Assembly: GCA_963575745.1 (NCBI GenBank)
Contig: CAUYUJ010016142.1
Coordinates: 5,001-67,000, forward strand
Direction of reading: 5' to 3'
From: Prorocentrum cordatum
Taxonomy: Eukaryota; Sar; Dinophyceae; Prorocentrales; Prorocentraceae
Length of the DNA: 62,000 nt
In this document: positions 21,591-32,335 of the stretch, piece by piece
Layout: every line of letters begins with the position of its first letter
Position numbering within the stretch: position 1 is the first letter of the stretch
Translations under genes and position numbers: made by a program
The notes under the pieces: model-generated
What the model was told of the DNA's origin: nothing
Seen by the model: only the letters and a program-made list of their open reading frames with translations
Databases searched by the model: none

Positions 21591-21826
21591 CCTCCTCCTC
21601 CTCTTTTTCTCCCTCCTCCCTCCTCCCCCTCCCCCTCCTCCGCCTCCTCCTTCTCCTCCTCCTCCTCCTCCTTCTCGTCCTCCTCGTCCTCGCCCTCCTC
21701 CATCTCCTCCTCCTCATCTTCCTCCTCCTCCTCCTCCTCCTCCTCCTCCCCCTCCTCCTCCTGCTCCTCCTCCTGCTCCTCGTCTTCCTCCTCCTACTCC
21801 GACGACGACGACTCCTCCTACATCCT
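21588..21826. repeat. CTC/CCT microsatellite
   Basis: About 240 bp of CTCCTC repeats, then GACGACGAC. The decamer block followed by CTC repeats repeats the arrangement at 4.1-5.2 kb. Confidence 0.9.
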
Positions 21827-22140
21827 GCCCCTCTTGGGGCGTATGGCGGCTCAACCCGCTCTTTGTTCTTCTGCATGCTCCCCCGCTTCCCTCATCACCT
21901 CCACTCCCCTGGGGCTCATTTCTGGACGGGCTGGTGGGGATACGCGAAGCGTCTAGAATTTAAACCTTGGGGGAGGGGGCAAGGGGGAAAGGGACAGTCG
22001 AGTGTCCCAGAAGCCTTTTCGCCCCTGGCAAGCGGGGGTCGGGGGATCTGGATGTCGTGCTACGCTAGGCGGTGCTATTAAGTATGCGGCGGTCTGGTCA
22101 TGTAGCGGCCAACTCCCACATTTCGCGGTACAGGAGGGGT
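21827..22140. other. unassigned sequence
   Basis: No gene or repeat family recognised. Confidence 0.35.
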
Positions 22141-22145
22141 CCGAC

Positions 22146-22312
22146 CACAAGGAACCTTCAACAAGAAACCCAACCCTGAGACCCCAGGACGTCCACTGAT
22201 GTTTTGCGTGGGAACGTCACGCTTCCCATAGAAAAGCCATCGAAACCCAAGAAACCCAGGGCGCCCTGGAGGCAAGCAGGGTGTTTCTTGGCATGGGACT
22301 CCACTGTGCGAA
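22146..22312 (+). repeat. dispersed ~170-bp repeat, copy 1
   Basis: AAC.AAGAAACCTTCAACAAG AAACCCAACCCTGAGACCCCAGGA..TT.ACTGAT.TTT..GTG.GAACGTCACG..CCATAG...CCATCGAAAC ... GGCAAGCAGG.TGTTTCTTGGCATGGG matches 54358-54532 in the same orientation. Identity is high, so the family is fairly recent. No coding or TIR features. Confidence 0.85.
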
Positions 22313-22726
22313 GCCGCTGTGAATCCGAAGTGCTGCGACGCTGCTGGGGAGCGGAACGCCTCGGCATAACATGAAGAAATGCTTGCATTGACGATCGAAC
22401 AACACGCACCCATACCCATAGGGGGGGCGGAGGGGGCTATGGATGCGTGTTGTCGGATGGGGGGCCCAGGGTCCGACAACTCGCACACATACCCATAGCC
22501 AGTTCTCCTCCTTTCGACACTCCTATGGGTATGAGTTGTTCGCTCGTCACGCATAACGCCTCGCCTCGACGCTGCTGAGGAGCGGAATCTGCCTTGGCAT
22601 CAGAAAAGAAGAAGTGCTTGCCAGCGTGGACCCAAAGCAGGGAGCCGCTGCACCCAGGAGGTGCTGCATACGAGGCGCAGTCCAAGTGGCGTCACAGGTG
22701 TCCCACAGGTTGCGACATGCACCCCT
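22313..22726. other. unassigned, with short direct repeats
   Basis: CGACGCTGCTGGGGAGCGGAA..CCTCGGCAT..GAAGAAATGCTTG (22347) recurs as CGACGCTGCTGAGGAGCGGAA..CCTTGGCAT..GAAGAAGTGCTTG (22569), and ACCCATAG with CACACC/CGCAC also repeats, giving a ~220-bp imperfect direct repeat. Confidence 0.55.
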
Positions 22727-22734
22727 GCGTAGAG

Positions 22735-22871
22735 TTAAGTCGGGCCTGTCCCCCTACAGGGGGATGTTGGACTAAAGATTGAAAGAAGTCAAAAAATGCT
22801 CCCAAAATGATCAAAAATGGTCGAACAATCGTCCCGAGCATTCCTCATGTCGAGGGACAGGCCCGACCTAA
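22735..22871. mobile_element. MITE 2 (8-bp TSD)
   Basis: A 137-bp element beginning TTAAGTCGGGCCTGTCCCCC and ending GGGACAGGCCCGACCTAA. GCGTAGAG stands at 22727-22734 and again at 22872-22879 (the match extends to GCGTAGAGTT). TIR start and 8-bp duplication agree with MITE 1; only the first ~20 bp of the TIR is shared, so it is a subfamily. AT-rich, non-coding interior. Confidence 0.9.
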
Positions 22872-22881
22872 GCGTAGAGTT

Positions 22882-23140
22882 GAATTATTGGTACGCTAAG
22901 AATCGGCTTCGCTCGAAACGTTTTCGGAGTCCAGGTCCAGATATGCCAGCGCTCTGCGAAGGAAAGAAGCTTCAAGAACACGTTCAGGATCCAGTCCAGA
23001 TGCTTGATTCTCTTGAGCGATCTCTGGGGTCCACGAAATGTCCCGCTTCTTCGTAAGATATCTGATCGGTTTAAGTAGGTTGCGACCGGAGCGTGGCGGA
23101 ACCTCGCCCGACCCGTGGAATAGGTTGCGCCATATGCCCA
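22882..23140. other. unassigned sequence
   Basis: No gene recognised. Confidence 0.35.
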
Positions 23141-24050
23141 GACCCCCGACGTCAGCATCTTTTCATCACGTCGACCCCCAGAAGTCTCGACCCATTCCCG
23201 GGGACCGCCTTCTCATCCTGAGTCATTATTTGACGGTCCCGAGGCCCAGCGAGGACCCCCGAAGGCCGAAAATAACGACACTTCGCGCCGCGACTTTGAA
23301 TGACGCAAGGGGGTCTGGGTTGATGGCGCCCAGATGGTGGCGGAACCACGCCAGACCCGTCGAATAGGCTGCCTCAAAGGGACAGACCCCTCTTTCGGCA
23401 TCGCCATGACGGGCCCCACCTGGAGTCCGTCCCAGCCCCACGCCCCGGCAGCCCAGAGGAGAGCACTGAGTACCCAGACCCCCGACGTCGTGATTTTTCC
23501 ACAGCGTCGACCCCCGAGATCTGGACCCCTCCCCAGGGATGGGTTTTTCATCCTGAATCGTTTGTTGACGGTCCCGAGGTCCAGGAAGGGCCCTGGGAAC
23601 CCGGAACCGAAAATGGCGAAAACCCTCCCGTCGTGATTTTTTCACAGCGCGAGGGGGTATGGGTACCGAGGGATTGCATGAAGGACCAGAGGACCCGAGG
23701 ACCGGAGGATCAGAGGGACGGAGGGCCAAAAAGGACCAGAGGACTGGAGGACCAGAGACAGGAGGACGCCGTAGGGACCAGAGGACCCGAGGACCGAAGG
23801 GACTGGAGGGCCAGAGGACCGAAGGATCGGGGGACCAGAGGACCAGAGGACCAGAGGAACAGACCCAGACCCCCTCGAGTAATGAAGAAATCATGACACG
23901 AGGATTTTCGCCATTTTTGGCCTCTGGGGGCCCTCGCTTGGCCTCGGGACCGTCAAAAAATTACTCAGGATGAGAAGACGGTCCCGGGGCATGGGTCGAG
24001 ACCACTCGGGGCCGGCGTTATGAAAAAATCATGACGTCGGGGGTCTGGGG
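23141..24050. repeat. interspersed repeat family, two direct and one inverted copy
   Basis: AGACCCCCGACGTC.TGATTTTTTCA.A..GTCGACCCC..AG.TCT.GACCC..CCCGGGGA followed by CATCCTGA.T..TTTTTGACGGTCCCGAGG starts near 23141 and 23478. The reverse complement of the same unit occupies 23890-24045. Between copies 2 and 3 lies a GGACCAGAGG minisatellite. Confidence 0.8.
23672..23868. repeat. GGACCAGA minisatellite
   Basis: 8-10 bp units AGGACCAGAGG/AGGACCGAAGG for about 200 bp; a few more units at 24052-24085. Confidence 0.85.
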
Positions 24051-24534
24051 AGGGACCAGAGGGCCAGAGGACCAGAGGACCAGAGGGCTGGAAGGGGTCA
24101 TGAGGAGCCAGAGGACTGGAAACGCTGCAAGCCGGTGCCGCAGGGTGTCCTGGCTGTGCCCAGTGGCCGCGGGGGCAAAGACCGAAAAGTTACACCGGCT
24201 TTCAGGGGAGAGAGGGAGGAGGTCGATAGGACTAGGAGGGGGACGGCGACTGTGGCGAGGATGTGGATGGAAAGGCAGGAGACGAGGGGAGCAGGGAGGG
24301 GCGTCCAGCAGACCAGCCGCGGAGCACACTTGTAGGCAGCGAGTGGCTCGGCGTTCGTCGAGACTCCCAGCCTGGCGCTCCCGGCGGCAACGGGGGTGAG
24401 ACTGAGTCGGTGTGACGCTGGAGGCGCCCAAGGCTCAGTGCTTGCATGATGCCGCGAACAGGACGTGAGGCAGGGATCCGGCTCAGATCAGGAAACCCCT
24501 CGCAAGGCTCAGGCGGGAGCTCGGCCCGTGAGGA
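24051..24534. other. unassigned sequence
   Basis: No gene recognised; it lies just downstream of the channel gene's stop codon (minus strand). Confidence 0.35.
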
Positions 24535-24765
24535 TCAGGCGAGACCAGGATCACCAGGAGGCACGATGAGGTGGGAGCCGCCCTCCCCCGAAGGCGGGGC
24601 GTCGCGCCCGAGCTGCCGTGCAAGCTGATCAATCCTTGCGAGCACGGAGTTCCTGAGGTCCGCATCCCTGGCCCTGTGCTCCATGTCTTTGGCCGCCCTC
24701 CGCGTCGCGAGCTTCCTCGCCCCTGGGAGCTCGTTGAGTACCTCGCGGTAGGCGTCAAAGAAGGC
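24535..24765 (-). CDS. C-terminal exon of polycystin-like channel
   Basis: Encodes AFFDAYREVLNELPGARKLATRR..KDMEHRARDADLRNSVLARIDQLARQLG... and stops at 24535. The heptad-like charged helix fits a cytosolic coiled-coil tail such as follows the pore in polycystins. It joins in phase to the exon ending SECQ at 25043. The junction GSDGTSECQ-AFFDAYREV resembles a degenerate EF-hand (DGDGS loop, then FFDAY helix), and a C-terminal EF-hand is known in polycystin-2; here the loop spacing is off by a residue, so calcium binding is doubtful. Confidence 0.55.
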   Translation of the reverse strand, partial: AFFDAYREVLNELPGARKLATRRAAKDMEHRARDADLRNSVLARIDQLARQLGRDAPPSGEGGSHLIVPPGDPGLA

Positions 24766-25042
24766 CTGGCACTCCGACGCTCCGTGAGATCCGTCCCCAT
24801 CCTGGCGCACGGCGCCGCACCCGTCCTCGGAGGAACGAGCAAATGACGTAAGCATAAAAACTCAAGGTCCGCGCGGAGTTCTCGGATGGGCGCTGGACCC
24901 CCGCCTCCGGCGCCGCCCCTGGCGCGCTCCGCGCGCCAGGGAGGGGGGCCCAGCGCCCATCCGAGAAATCCGCGAGGACCTTCAAGTTTTTATGTTTATG
25001 TTATTTCTCGTCCCCCTAATCCTGGCACGCAACGCCGCAAAC
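24766..25042 (-). other. candidate intron with foldback, between duplicated exon ends
   Basis: GT (GTTTGCGG, from 25042) to AG (..GTGCCAG, at 24766), 277 nt. The last ~46 nt of the intron repeat, at about 80% identity, the last ~46 nt of the upstream exon (RQDGDGSDGTSECQ versus RQDGDGSHGASECQ). Inside sits an inverted repeat, arms 24852-24896 and 24950-24993, with a second 9-bp palindrome (CCTGGCGCG..CGCGCCAGG) in the loop. Confidence 0.55.
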
Positions 25043-26740
25043 CTGGCACTCTGACGTTCCATCAGATCCATCCCCGTCCTGGCGGAAAGCGCCGGTTCTG
25101 TGGATGTCTTCAACGGTCACCTGGTCGGGCAGTTCCATCAAATGCTGGAGAAGGAACGCCCTCTTCGGCCAACCACGCCTGCTGTACATGTACTGGACCT
25201 TGCCAAACTTGAACAGGTCGATCAGGAACCCATTCGCCGCACAGCATTCACTGCTAACCTTCACCACCGAATACCCATCCACGACAATTGCAAGCAAGAA
25301 GTTGAGGAGCACCAGGAAGACTGAAGCCAACGTGGCGGACTCCCACACAACCAGGAGCACAATATCGGCCGTCTCGTGTATTTCGGACGCGAGCACCGCA
25401 AAATCAAAATTGCCAAGGGCGAGGTTGCCACTTAGGATCAAAGTCTTAGACACAGAAGAAAAGTCGTCGACCTGCTCTCCGAACGCCCAATGGCCCAACA
25501 TGACCAACATCAAAAAAACAACCACGAAGATGCCTATCCAGTTGATCAGCTGGGCGACGATCAATGACAAGGTGTTTGGGATCACGCCTAACTGAGGGTG
25601 CACGCTCATGTAATCTACAATCTGCAGGAAAGATACGAAAACTAACGCAAACCCCGTTACCCGATGATGTTGGAAAGACTGGGCACGGTCAACAAGTGCG
25701 TTCTGACTCAACATGAAATTCATCGCAGCCTCCTCGCTTGCGTAAGGGTTGATTGATAAGACTTGTTCAATCAATGGCCACAAGTTTCCCCCATCCATCT
25801 CCTGTGCAATCCTTGTGATGTAGAATACCATGAACCCGATCTGCAGAAGAAGCCCACATGAAATTGCGATGTTCTCAGAGCTGGTGCACGCCAATGCACG
25901 CGGATACAGCCTTCGTTCGCGGATTTCGATGACCACCCGGCGTATAATCAAGACGAACTGCAACACACCCAAACCCACCTGCACTAGTGTCAAAGAAATC
26001 CAAGCAGTGTACCGATCAGTGCTCTTGAGTTCTTGGAAGCTTTCAACATGGAATGCGGGGGTGAATTTCCCCGACATCTCAATGTGCCACTCGACCAGGA
26101 TCCTCGTGAAAAGCTCGTGACTGGGAGTGTACAGAAAGAGTTGTGCTCTGATCCTGTCGGTCTGCACATCATGCCATGTATCCGCTGACCTTTCACAACG
26201 CTCGTCGACATCACTCACAGTCACTTTCTCCCCGTGCCTGTCAACATTCCCGTCTTCGTCAAGAGACCACTCTATCTGATTTTGCTCATTACGCTTGCTC
26301 GTCATGAAGCACCTAGGGTGAGTTGTCAGGTTGACAGCATTGGCATAAACATTGTAGCCCATGTAGGCCAGAATGTCAACTTTGTCCGCGTGGAAATCGC
26401 CGAAAAAAGTCCTGTCGCCGTCCACAAGCTCTACATTATTGAACTTCGTTTTCAAAACATTGCGCATCGTTCGGTTCCGCGCTGTACTGCTCTTGCAACT
26501 CAGTAACACCGAGCGCCCTTCATTCGGGCTCGTATACTGTGACTCTGGTGGTGGTGGGTTTGACGGAACAGACGACTGCAGGGACCGCAGGCCAATGGGC
26601 TCGAATGGCACATCCTCTGCACTCCTGAAGACGACGCCCGTGGGCTGCCATGCACCAGCGATTGCGTCGCCTCTGTACTTAAACCGCAGATCGTCGCCGT
26701 GCCCACCTGGCACGCTGGGGCGCGCTAGGATGCCAAGTTC
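25043..26740 (-). CDS. polycystin (TRPP/PKD2)-like cation channel, C-terminal part
   Basis: Multi-pass membrane channel region. N-terminal part of this exon (about 26450-26050) is extracellular-like: FFGDFHADKVDILAYMGYNVYANAVNL, a C-F-M..C pair and ADTWHDVQTD, matching the polycystin (TOP) domain between S1 and S2. Then hydrophobic segments: ISLTLVQVGLGVLQFVLII, ENIAISCGLLLQIGFMVFYI, VTGFALVFVSFLQIVDYM, LIVAQLINWIGIFVVVFLML, and after the pore VVWESATLASVFLVLLNFLL. The pore helix/filter is LSGNLALGNFDFA (25399-25436), where PKD2 proteins have LGDFD; here the acidic residue is Asn. AIVVDGYSVVK after S6 matches the PKD2 AIINDSYxxVK. S1 is missing, and upstream of about 26750 the frame runs into decamer repeat, so the 5' end lies elsewhere (see 45946-46476). 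Start not determined. Confidence 0.8.
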
Positions 26741-26849
26741 TGTCTGGCAGGGCTTCGGTGAGCTTCTAAAGGCCACCCCCTTGCGACCGCCTCCCCACGC
26801 CGAACTGCCCGCACCGCCCCTCCTCCCGAGGCCACGCTTCCTCGCAGGG

Positions 26850-27345
26850 TACAGGCTCGCGCCCCTCGAGGCCAAGATGCCTCCAAGGCGGCCCAGCATG
26901 GCGCGGCGGCCCAGGATGGCACCAAGACGGGATGTCCCAAGAGAACCCCGAGAGCCTTCCGAAGAGGCCCTGGAGAAGAGATACCCGTGCATGGTCCTCA
27001 GGATGTCCCGTGGGTTCGAGGCCCTCGCCTTCCGGGCGTCCGACAGCCCAAGGCGGTCCAAGAGGCCCCCAAGACTGCCCAAGACTGCCCAAGACTGCCC
27101 CAAAACGGCCCAAGGAGCCCCCAGAAGAGCCCAAAGGCGGCACAAGAGGACCCCAAGACGGTCCGAGAGGCGCCCAAGACTGATCAAGAGGGCGCCAAGA
27201 CGGCCTCGAGAAGTGCCCGAGAGGGGGACCACGAACCGACAACCCGAGTCGTCCGCCACAAGAGGGCTCAGGAGGCCCTGCGAAGCCCAAAGGAGGCCCC
27301 CAAGAGGCCCCCAGAAAGGCCGCGAGAGGCCGAACACACATAGAG
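26850..27345. repeat. decamer minisatellite block
   Basis: CCAAGACGGCC/CCAAGAGGCCC units. The minus-strand open frame continues from the channel exon through this repeat, but that part should not be taken as protein. Confidence 0.8.
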
Positions 27346-27439
27346 TATCCTCAGAGTGTCCCCTCATATCCAAGTGGGCTTTTGTATTCTCTGCACATAC
27401 ACACACAGCAGAAGCCTCACCCCCCCTCCTCTCGCCGTT

Positions 27440-27504
27440 CTACACTCCTCCTCCTCCTCCACCTCCTCGTCGTCATCATCATCATCATCAGCAGCAACAG
27501 CATC

Positions 27505-27535
<31 letters not shown>

Positions 27536-27587
27536 GCAGCATCAGCATCAGCATCAGCATCAGCATCAGCATCAGCATCAGCATCAG

Positions 27588-27641
<54 letters not shown>

Positions 27642-27692
27642 AGTCACCCTCACTGCCACCGTCACCCTCAGAGCCATCGTCATCGTCATCGC

Positions 27693-27733
<41 letters not shown>

Positions 27734-27805
27734 ACATCATTATCATCATCATCGTCATCGTCATCGTCATCGGCATCATCATCATCGTCATCAGCAGCAG
27801 CAGCA
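27440..27805. repeat. long (CAT)n/(CAG)n microsatellite tract
   Basis: CTC units, then CATCATCATCAGCAG, about eight CAGCAT hexamers (27538-27590), then long pure CAT runs at about 27585-27640 and 27695-27735. His-, Ser- or Ile-rich frames are artefacts. Confidence 0.95.
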
Positions 27806-28445
27806 TCGCAACCACCCAGTTCCCACAGCCGTACACATGCACACGCTCACGCACGCCCCCCAGCCCGCACTCAGTCGCACACTCGCTCACTCACCCTCTC
27901 TGTCCCTTGTTCTCCCTCTCTCTCTCACACCCCGAGGAGGTCTCAAGCGGGAGCCCCACGTGCGAGCGAACCGCGAGAAAGTCTCGAGCGGAAGCCCTCT
28001 CCCTGTGGGGTCCCGACCTCCAGGTGGTAAATCGAGCGGCTCGCCGGCGTAGCGTAGCAGGCATCGCACCTGAGCACCCTAAGGGGGCAGAGCGTGTCTG
28101 TGGGTGGATCACGGGGAAGTCTCCCGTCGAGGTCCGCACATCATGTGCGGGAGGAGGGCCTCCGCCAGGGAGAGAAGGCGGAGGAGACGGGAAATGAGCC
28201 CCCTGCGATCACAAGGACGACCATGAGGATCACACTCGAAGCTGATGCTAAGCAGTCTCAGCATAAAAAGTAGAGGCCCAGCCTCGCTGAAGTTCGTAAC
28301 CCTCTTGCGAGGGCCAGCTCTGGAAGCGTGCAATTTCTCGACGCAGCGCGGTGCCCGCACTGGTGGTTGCGAGGAAGATTGTGCGGGTGACTGCGCCGAT
28401 GGATGGTGGTGTCGGAGATTGTGCTACAGTCGGGGCGTTGACCTC
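27806..28445. other. unassigned sequence
   Basis: 27930-28020 contains an imperfect direct repeat (GTCTCAAGCGGGAGCCC / GTCTCGAGCGGAAGCCC). No gene recognised. Confidence 0.4.
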
Positions 28446-28448
28446 AGG

Positions 28449-28608
28449 AACCCTAAATAAGGAACGAGGCCCCTTTCTTCCATAAATTGAACTTCGATTT
28501 CCCATGGGAAACCTCAGGAGAACCGAAGGTACACTGCAGAACAAGCAAGGAACACCGGGTCACCGAGCCCCTCCCCAACGAAAAGGGTTCCTTCTTCAGG
28601 GCCCCGAC
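28449..28608 (+). repeat. dispersed repeat, copy 2
   Basis: Second copy of the element at 16-165, same orientation. Confidence 0.75.
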
Positions 28609-28689
28609 TGTAGCGGGATGGCCATGCCAGGGGTTGTGGTAGCGGGTCGTGCTGAGGGGGTGACATCGAGGCTTGTGCTCGGGGCGAGA

Positions 28690-29960
28690 TCTGGCGAAAG
28701 ATGTATATGAAGCTCCAGAGGAAGATCTGGAGACAGATCTGGAGCAAGATCTGGAGGAATATCTGCGGTACGGTCTAGAGCAATATCTGGAAGAAGATCT
28801 GAAAACAACATCCCGCACAATGTCCGGAAGATCTGGAGGAAGATCTAGGAGGATATCTGAGGGAGGGTCCAGGGGAAGATCTGGAGGAACAGCCGAAAGC
28901 AGATCTGGAGAAGGATCTGGAAGAAAATCCGGAGGTCGACCTGGGGGAAGCATGTGTAGGAATGTCAAGGGAAGGATCCAAAGGAAGAAGCCAAACATCT
29001 GGAAGACCATTTAGGGATGATCTAATGGAAAAATCTGGAGGGCGATCCGGAGGCATCCCGAGTAAGATCTGGAGGAGAATCTGGCGGAGACCTATGAGAA
29101 GATTCCAATGACTATCTGGAGGACGATCTGGGGAGAAGATCTCGAGGAAGATCAGGAGGAAATCTCTGCAGGCAAATCTGTGTGGCGGAGATCCCGAATA
29201 ATATTTGGAACAAAAGCATGGAGATAGTTGGAGAAACATATGGGATAATATCTGGGAGGAAAATGCCGAAGAAGATCCAGAGGAAGGTCTGGAAGATCTA
29301 TAGGAAGATCTACAGAAATACCTGCGAATGCTAACGAAGATCTGGGAGAAGAGCAAGGGAAATATCTAGATGAAGATACGTGGAGGATGGTCTGGAGGGA
29401 TGATCTGGATAATGATATGGACCAATAACTTGAATAAGATCCAGGAAAGATATGTGGGAAACTCAAGGAGGGGGAATCTGTGGGAGGAAGATATGGAAGA
29501 TCCCGACCAAAACTCGGAAACATATATGGTGGAACATGTGGGGGAGATCTAGAGGACGATCTCGGGGATGGTCCCGAATCAGATCAGGAGAAACATCTGG
29601 GGGAAGGCTCCCGAATAACATCTGGATAAAGATCTGGAAACAATCTGGGTCATTCTGGAGAAAGATAGAATGGAAAGATCTTGAAGATGAGCTGGAGGAA
29701 AATCTGGGTGGATGGTCCCAACTAGGATCTGGAGGAGGATCCGGTGAAAGTTCAGGAGGAAGATTACAAGAAAATACGGGGAAGGAGATCGATGGAGAAA
29801 GATCTGAGATAAGACTCGACAAAACATCTGGAAGGAGACCTAGGGGGAGATTCAAAGAGGGGACTGGGGGACGAACTTAAAGAATGCTCCCCATGAGGAG
29901 CTAGGCGAAGGTCGACTGGAAGATCTGGAGAAAGATCTGGGAAAAGAAACCGAATGAACT
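28690..29960. repeat. AGATCTGGAGGA array 1
   Basis: About 1.27 kb of degenerate 12-15 bp units GGAAGATCTGGAGGAAGATC. AGATCT (self-complementary) appears dozens of times. It reads as EDLEEDLE or RSSSRSS peptides depending on frame. Same family at 33950-35330; inverted at 32575-32965; a few units at 41380-41405. Confidence 0.9.
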
Positions 29961-30059
29961 ATGGATGAAGTACAGAAAGAACAGAGGGAGGACCATGGAG
30001 AAACAACTGGGGGATGATCCCGAAGAAGAGATGTCGGAAGATCTGAAGATAGATCTGGA

Positions 30060-30284
30060 AGGAGATGATCTTCCTCACCATCTTCCTTCAGGCCCCTTTC
30101 CAGATTATCATTCAGATCTTCCTGAACATCGTCACCCAAATACTTTGTGCCCCGACCATCCAGTGATGTTGGGTCCCCGTTTTGAAGAGACATCGCCCCG
30201 CGTTCCTCCTCCTCCTTCTCCTCCTCGCCCCTCCTCCCCTTCCTCCGAGTCCTGCCCCTGCCCTCCGCACACAGAACAGCACTT
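30060..30284. repeat. composite junction (inverted relative to 16.4 kb)
   Basis: 30135-30215 (CCATCCAGTGATGTTGGGTCCCCGTTTTGAAGAGA..CATCGCCCCGCGTTCCTCC, written in parts) is the reverse complement of 16375-16445, followed by CTC repeats and then the 77-bp satellite. Confidence 0.75.
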
Positions 30285-31510
30285 CGTGGACCCATAGGGA
30301 GCTCCACCGAAGGTCCCCGAGGCTGACCACATGCGTTCACGCCGAGCTCCACCGAACGCCCCAGTGGCTGACCACATGCGTCCGCACACGAGAATACAGC
30401 GCTTCGTGGCCCCATAGGGAGACCCACAGAAAGGCCAAGTTGCTCGTGGCCCCATAGGGAGCTCCACCGAAGGCCCCAGTGGCTGTGACCACATGCGTCC
30501 GCGCCACCCTGTACGGCGCTCCGTGGCCCCATAGGGAGCTCCACCGAAGGCCCCAGTGGCTGTGACCACATGCGTCCGCGCCACCCAGTACTTCGTGTTC
30601 GTGGCCGCGTGGAGCTCCACCGAAGGGCCCAGTGGCTGCGACCATGTGCGTCCGCGCCACCCAAGACGGCGCTTCGTGGCCCCAGAGGGGGCTCCACCGA
30701 AGGCCCCAATGGCTGTGACCACATGCGTCCGCGACACCCAATAAGTAAGGCGATTCGTGGCCCCATGGGGAGCTCCACCGAAAGCGTCCGCGCCACCCAG
30801 GACGGCGCTTCGTGGCCCCATAGGGAGCCCCACCGAAAGGCCAAGTTGCTTTGTCCACATGCGTCCGCGCCACCCAGCACGGCGCTTCGTGGCCCCATAG
30901 GGAGCTCAATCGAAGGCCCCAGTGTCTGAGAAAACATGCGTCGGCGAAACCCAATAAGCAAGGCGATTCGTGGCCCCATAGGGAGCTCTACCGAAAGCCC
31001 CAGTGGCTGTGACCACATGCGCCCGCGCCACACAGTACAGCGGTTTCGTGGCCGCGCGGAGCTCCACCGAAGGCCCCCGAGGCTGTGACCCATGCGCCCG
31101 CGCCACCCAGGACGGCGCTTCGTGGCCCCATTGGGAGCCCCACAGAAAGGCCAAGTTGCTGTGACCACATGCGTCCGCGCCACACAAGACGACATTTCGT
31201 GGCCTCATAGGGAGCTCCACCGAAGGCCCCAATGGCTGTGACCACATGCGTCCGCAACATCCCAGTACAGCGCTTCGTGGCCTCATAGGGAGCTCCACCA
31301 AATGCCCGAGTGGCTGAGACCACATGCGCCCCGCGCCACCCACGACGCCGTTTCGTGGCCGCATAGGAAGCTCCACCGAAGGCCCCAGTGGCTGTGACCA
31401 TATGCGTCCGCGCACGAGAATACAGCGTTTCCGTGCGTCCGCGTCATCCAGTACAGCGCTTCGTGGTCCCACAAGGACATTCACTGAAGGCTCCAGTGGC
31501 TGTGACCACC
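30285..31510. repeat. 77-bp satellite, about 16 copies, orientation B
   Basis: Units GCTTCGTGGCCCCATAGGGA, GCTCCACCGAAGGCCCCAGT, GGCTGTGACCACATGCGTCC, GCGCCACCCAGTACGGC. Most spacings are 76-80 bp; truncated units occur near 30405-30450 and 30755-30810. Reverse complement of the family at 15546-16265. Because 78 bp is 26 codons, a 447-codon minus-strand frame (31195-29852) opens by chance and runs on into the unrelated AGATCT array, so it is not a gene. Confidence 0.92.
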
Positions 31511-31524
31511 TGCGTCCGCGCCCC

Positions 31525-32335
31525 AAGTCGCTCCCAGGCGCTCCCACGTGTTCCTGGGCGCTCCCACGCACACTCGGGCGCTCCCCGGCGCTCCCAAGCG
31601 CTCACAAGCTCCAGCGCTTCCCAGGCGCCTCCAAGCGCTCTCGGCGCCCCAGGCGCTTCCCAAGCGCACCCAATCGCTTCCAGGCGCCCCCAGGCGCTCT
31701 CAGGTGCTCTCAGGCGCTTCCAAGCGCTCCGAGGCGCTTCCCAGGCGCCCCCAGGTTCTCCCAGACGCTCCCATGCGGTCACGGGCGCTCCCAAGCGCTC
31801 CAAACGCCAGGCGCTCCCAAGCGTTCCCATGCCCCCAGGCGCTCTCCAGGCGCTCCCACAAGCGTTCCCAGGCGCTCCCAGGCGCGCCCATGCGCTCCCA
31901 AACGCTCCCAGGCGCTCCCAGCTTCCCAGGCGCCCCCAGGCGCTCCCAGGCGCTCCCAAGCGCTTCCCCGGCGCTTCAAGGCGTTCCTGGCGCTCCCAGG
32001 CGCTCCCGAGCGCTCCCAGGCGCTCCCAGGCGCTCCCAAGCGCTCACACGCGCTCCCAAGCGCTCGCCGGCACTACCAGGCGCTCCCAGGCGCTCCCAGG
32101 TGCTCCCAGGCGATCCCCAGGCGCTCCCACGCGCTCCCAGCTTCCCAGGTCTCCCAAGCGCTTCCCCGGCGCTCCAAAGCGCTCCCGGCGACCCCAGACG
32201 CCCCCAAGTGCTCCCAAGCGCTCCCAAGCGCTCCCAGGCGCTCCCAGGTGCTCGAAACGCCCGGCGCTCCCAAGAGTTCCCAGGTACTCTGCAGGCGTTC
32301 TCGAGACGCTCCCACAAGCGCTCCCAGGCGCTCCA
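31525..32335. repeat. 10-bp minisatellite GCGCTCCCAG, about 80 copies
   Basis: GCGCTCCCAG/GCGCTCCCAA tandem units for about 810 bp. It abuts the satellite on the left and a single satellite fragment (GCTCCACCGAAGACCCCAGT) on the right at 32330, so it seems to have expanded inside a satellite unit. Confidence 0.95.

Noticed and set aside
26373-28197. 559-codon frame with long His tracts, and overlapping Ser and Ile frames
   Set aside because: It overlaps the channel exon in antisense, then decamer repeat, then (CAT)n. No independent support.
29852-31195. 447-codon minus-strand frame with 26-residue repeats
   Set aside because: Produced by the 77/78-bp satellite, and it runs on into the unrelated AGATCT array.
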